Origin: Crocinitomicaceae bacterium
Lineage (GTDB): Bacteria; Bacteroidota; Bacteroidia; Flavobacteriales_D; Parvicellaceae
Assembly (NCBI GenBank): GCA_002716065.1
Contig: PAZE01000038.1
Coordinates: 21,541-85,540, forward strand
Reading direction: 5' to 3'
Length of the DNA stretch: 64,000 nt
In this document: one piece after another, positions 62,021 to 64,000 of the stretch
How positions within the stretch are numbered: the first letter of the stretch is position 1
How the letters are laid out: each line of letters starts with the position of its first letter
Notes under the pieces: generated by a model
Database searches by the model: none
What the model was told of the DNA's origin: nothing
What the model saw: only the letters and a program-made list of their open reading frames with translations
Program-made: the position numbers and the translations under genes

Positions 62021-62740
62021 ATGATAAGCATTAAGAATAGTCCTTCTGAAATCTTAAAAATAAACAAGCAAAACGAACATATCCTAAACCGGTATGACAT
62101 TCCACACAAGTCAAAAAAATCTATTGAAAAGACCAGTTATAAAAAGGACATCAATCCAGATTTCATTGTTGATGTATTAAATTCCTTTGAGAATACTGAA
62201 AATATTGACCATAAGTTATTTATTAAGTATAGAGTCCCCTTAATAATAGACTATCTAGAAAAGTCTCATTTATACTACAGAACCAAACGTCTTCCTGAAA
62301 TAGAGCAAAATATTTATAATCTAATAACCAAGTTTGAAGATAAAAAACCTTTGCTATACCTATTTCATTATTTTTTCAAGGTATACCAAAGTGAGCTGTG
62401 TAAACATTTTAAAGAGGAAGAAGAAAAAGTATTCCCTTACGCGCTAAACCTATACAATTCTGTTTATTTTAAATCGAAAGCAGACAATAATTTATTAAAA
62501 ACGCAAAAAAAGACCGCTATCGAATTTATGAAAAGTCATCGTAAACAAGAGAATGACCTAAAAGTGCTTCATAAAGCTATTCTTAAGTATTCACCACCAG
62601 CAAATAATCTATCTATTTATCAAATTATACTTAGTCAGCTTAAAAGTTTTCAGCAAGACTTGAATCTTCATGCTAGTATTGAAGAAAATGTATTAGAAAC
62701 CAAATTAATATCATTAGAATCTTATTTAAATTTAAAATGA
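62021..62740 (+). CDS. Hemerythrin-like di-iron protein (ScdA/RIC-like)
   Basis: The ATG at 62021 is preferred over the TTG at 61982, which lies in the promoter. The 239-residue protein has a hemerythrin-like four-helix region (about 75-235) with candidate ligands His83 (YLEKSHLYY), His129 and Glu133/134 (LCKHFKEEEEKVFPY), His173 and His217-x3-Glu221 (LHASIEENVL). The first ~55 residues resemble the DUF542 domain of ScdA, with RYDIPHKSKKSIEK where iron-sulfur repair proteins have a Cys pair; the cysteines are missing. Hemerythrin-like proteins bind O2, NO or iron, and ScdA-type ones repair di-iron centres. It overlaps the next gene by four bases. Confidence 0.78.
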   Translation: MISIKNSPSEILKINKQNEHILNRYDIPHKSKKSIEKTSYKKDINPDFIVDVLNSFENTENIDHKLFIKYRVPLIIDYLEKSHLYYRTKRLPEIEQNIYNLITKFEDKKPLLYLFHYFFKVYQSELCKHFKEEEEKVFPYALNLYNSVYFKSKADNNLLKTQKKTAIEFMKSHRKQENDLKVLHKAILKYSPPANNLSIYQIILSQLKSFQQDLNLHASIEENVLETKLISLESYLNLK

Positions 62741-63084
62741 AAGATTTAAAGGAGCACGCAGAAAACCCCAATTATGTTTTACACGAAAACATCTCTGGGT
62801 ACATTGTTCAATGTAGAGATTGTGGAGAAATATTAATCTCTTTTGGCAATGTATTAACAAGTGTAAATGAGACTGGCTTCACCAATCTTCATAATGCACT
62901 TAATAACATTCAAAAAGAAGTTGATCTTCATACTATTGAAATGCATAAAAAGCAAAAAAAAGTAATTGTTGCTACTCCTTTAGAAAATCTCAACTTATGT
63001 TTTGATCCAGATGATTTTTATAATGTTATTGAGCTTTTTGACCAAGCCAAATTAATGCTTGAAATTAAAAACATCATCATCTAA
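62737..63084 (+). CDS. Small CxxC protein of unknown function (possibly DUF6686)
   Basis: The 115-residue cytosolic protein has Cys26-x-x-Cys29 in YIVQCRDCGEILISFGN, resembling half of a zinc ribbon, so it may dimerise around a metal. The rest is mixed alpha/beta, with DPDDFYNVIELFDQAKLMLE near the C-terminus. It may be the DUF6686 family, but I am not certain of that assignment. Overlap with the hemerythrin-like gene and position before the NRAMP-like gene tie it to metal handling. No closer function can be given. Confidence 0.65.
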   Translation: MKDLKEHAENPNYVLHENISGYIVQCRDCGEILISFGNVLTSVNETGFTNLHNALNNIQKEVDLHTIEMHKKQKKVIVATPLENLNLCFDPDDFYNVIELFDQAKLMLEIKNIII

Positions 63085-63120
63085 ATTTCTTCCATTAGAG
63101 ATTAATGGTAATTTAGTCAT

Positions 63121-64000
63121 GTGTTTTTAAAAAGAAGTTTACTTAAAGCAATTGGTCCAGGAATTCTTTTTGCCAGTACAGCAATTGGTGTATCACATCT
63201 TGTGCAATCTACTAGGGCTGGAGCAGATTATTCATTTGGTCTTTTACTTGCTATAGTACTTGCAAATATTTTAAAATATCCTTTTTTTGAATACTGTTCT
63301 AGATATGCAAATGCCACTAAAACAAGTCTTATAGATGGTTATCAAAAAATTGGAAAGTGGATGTTAGTACTCTATTTTTTAATTACTATTAGTACGATGT
63401 TTTTTGTTACTGCAGCTGTTGGAATGGTAACTTCAGGTTTTATGGAAAATCTTTTGGGGATTAAAACCCCCATGCTAATGACATCGGTTGTATTTGTTCT
63501 GTGTCTTTTAATTCTACTAATTGGAAAATACAGTATCTTAGACAGTTTAATTAAAATAATTGGTGCCGTATTACTCTTTTCAACATTACTCGCCTTTTTC
63601 CTTACGCTAAATCATGGTTCTGCAAACCCACAAGTATTATCGCTTCCCGTAGATTTCTGGACCAACAAAAAAGACATTGGCTTTTTAATTGCTCTTATGG
63701 GTTGGATGCCAACTGCTATTGATTTATCAACGTGGAATAGCTTATGGACTTTAGAAAGAATAAAACAAACCAATTATTCTCCAACTATGAAAGAAACATT
63801 ATTTGATTTTAATTTTGGCTATATTATTTCAGCTGTTCTATCTATTTGCTTTGTAACTCTTGGTGCTTACATAATGTATGGTAGCGGAACCCCTATTTCA
63901 AACAACAAAGCTGAATTTGCTAATGATGTAGTTAATCTATATTCTTCTACAATTGGAAATTGGAGCTATATTATCATAGCAGTTGCAGCATTTTCAATCA
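63121..64000 (+). CDS. NRAMP-family-like metal transporter (3' partial)
   Basis: The frame starts with GTG at 63121, because an in-frame TAA lies just upstream, and runs off the window end after about 293 codons. The N-terminus AIGPGILFASTAIGVSHLVQSTRAGADYSFGLLL and many further hydrophobic helices are NRAMP-like. At the first metal-binding helix the canonical DPGN is replaced by GVSH; at the second, MGWMPTAIDLSTW keeps the MP but not the following His. This looks like a divergent NRAMP branch whose ion choice cannot be inferred. It is third in the operon with the hemerythrin-like and CxxC genes, under operator copy 3. Confidence 0.78.
   Translation, partial: MFLKRSLLKAIGPGILFASTAIGVSHLVQSTRAGADYSFGLLLAIVLANILKYPFFEYCSRYANATKTSLIDGYQKIGKWMLVLYFLITISTMFFVTAAVGMVTSGFMENLLGIKTPMLMTSVVFVLCLLILLIGKYSILDSLIKIIGAVLLFSTLLAFFLTLNHGSANPQVLSLPVDFWTNKKDIGFLIALMGWMPTAIDLSTWNSLWTLERIKQTNYSPTMKETLFDFNFGYIISAVLSICFVTLGAYIMYGSGTPISNNKAEFANDVVNLYSSTIGNWSYIIIAVAAFSI

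Overview
The window is AT-rich, densely coded DNA from a member of the Bacteroidota, most likely a Flavobacteriales-type organism. The evidence is the set of lineage-typical families: a type IX secretion (T9SS) sorting domain, GWxTD, GLPGLI, DUF4294, DUF4476 and DUF4856 proteins, YwqK/MORN-like secreted proteins, and bacillithiol synthesis (BshC). The promoters also fit: the -7 boxes match TAnnTTTG, with a TTG -33 box where one can be seen. No insertion sequence, prophage, CRISPR array or rRNA was seen. There is one tRNA, tRNA-Ser(UGA).

Layout. 1-5.8 kb: a partial zinc phospholipase/nuclease-like enzyme, DUF4294, a possible 35-residue membrane peptide, GWxTD, a family 2 glycosyltransferase and two tandem YwqK-type proteins. 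5.9-9.5 kb: hutH-hisS, an Lcl/DUF1566-like protein and tRNA-Ser. 9.6-15.5 kb: xerD converges on a five-gene minus-strand run (SDR, DUF547, polyprenyl-P-sugar synthase-like GT2, CESA-like GT2, GT-C membrane transferase) that looks like a surface glycoconjugate pathway. 15.7-27.5 kb: a 1521-residue T9SS cargo protein, glutathione peroxidase, an oligopeptide-binding lipoprotein, mtaB, and a TonB-dependent barrel with a GLPGLI partner. 27.5-36.4 kb: the pbpC / alpha-2-macroglobulin / MoxR minus-strand run. 36.5-45.7 kb: hutG-hutF, two fatty-acid desaturase paralogues, and a YdeP-type molybdopterin oxidoreductase with fdhD and fhs. 45.8-51.7 kb: a cyanophycin locus (isoaspartyl peptidase, cyanophycinase, cyanophycin synthetase) and a saccharopine dehydrogenase-like enzyme. 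51.8-54.6 kb: DUF4476, DUF423 and bshC. 54.6-64 kb: a metal/iron region.

How genes work together. HutH, HutF and HutG are three steps of the histidine route that ends in glutamate plus formate (HutU and HutI are not in the window). Fhs could capture that formate into the folate C1 pool. CphA makes cyanophycin, CphB cuts it to beta-Asp-Arg, and the isoaspartyl peptidase can finish the job.

The most unusual part is 54.6-64 kb. A 20-bp palindrome, AATACC-N8-GGTATT, occurs three times there. Each copy abuts or overlaps the -33 box of a recognisable promoter, with TTG-N19/20-TAnnTTTG geometry. The three promoters drive an FTR1 iron permease (minus strand), the operon DUF4856 - imelysin - HTTM/gamma-carboxylase-like - TonB receptor, and the operon hemerythrin-like - CxxC protein - NRAMP-like transporter. 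The HTTM protein keeps the Lys and His equivalent to the catalytic residues of animal vitamin K-dependent gamma-glutamyl carboxylase. I read this as one co-regulated metal-acquisition system. The regulator and the substrate of the carboxylase-like protein are unknown.

Coordinates of short sites were counted by eye and may be off by a base.
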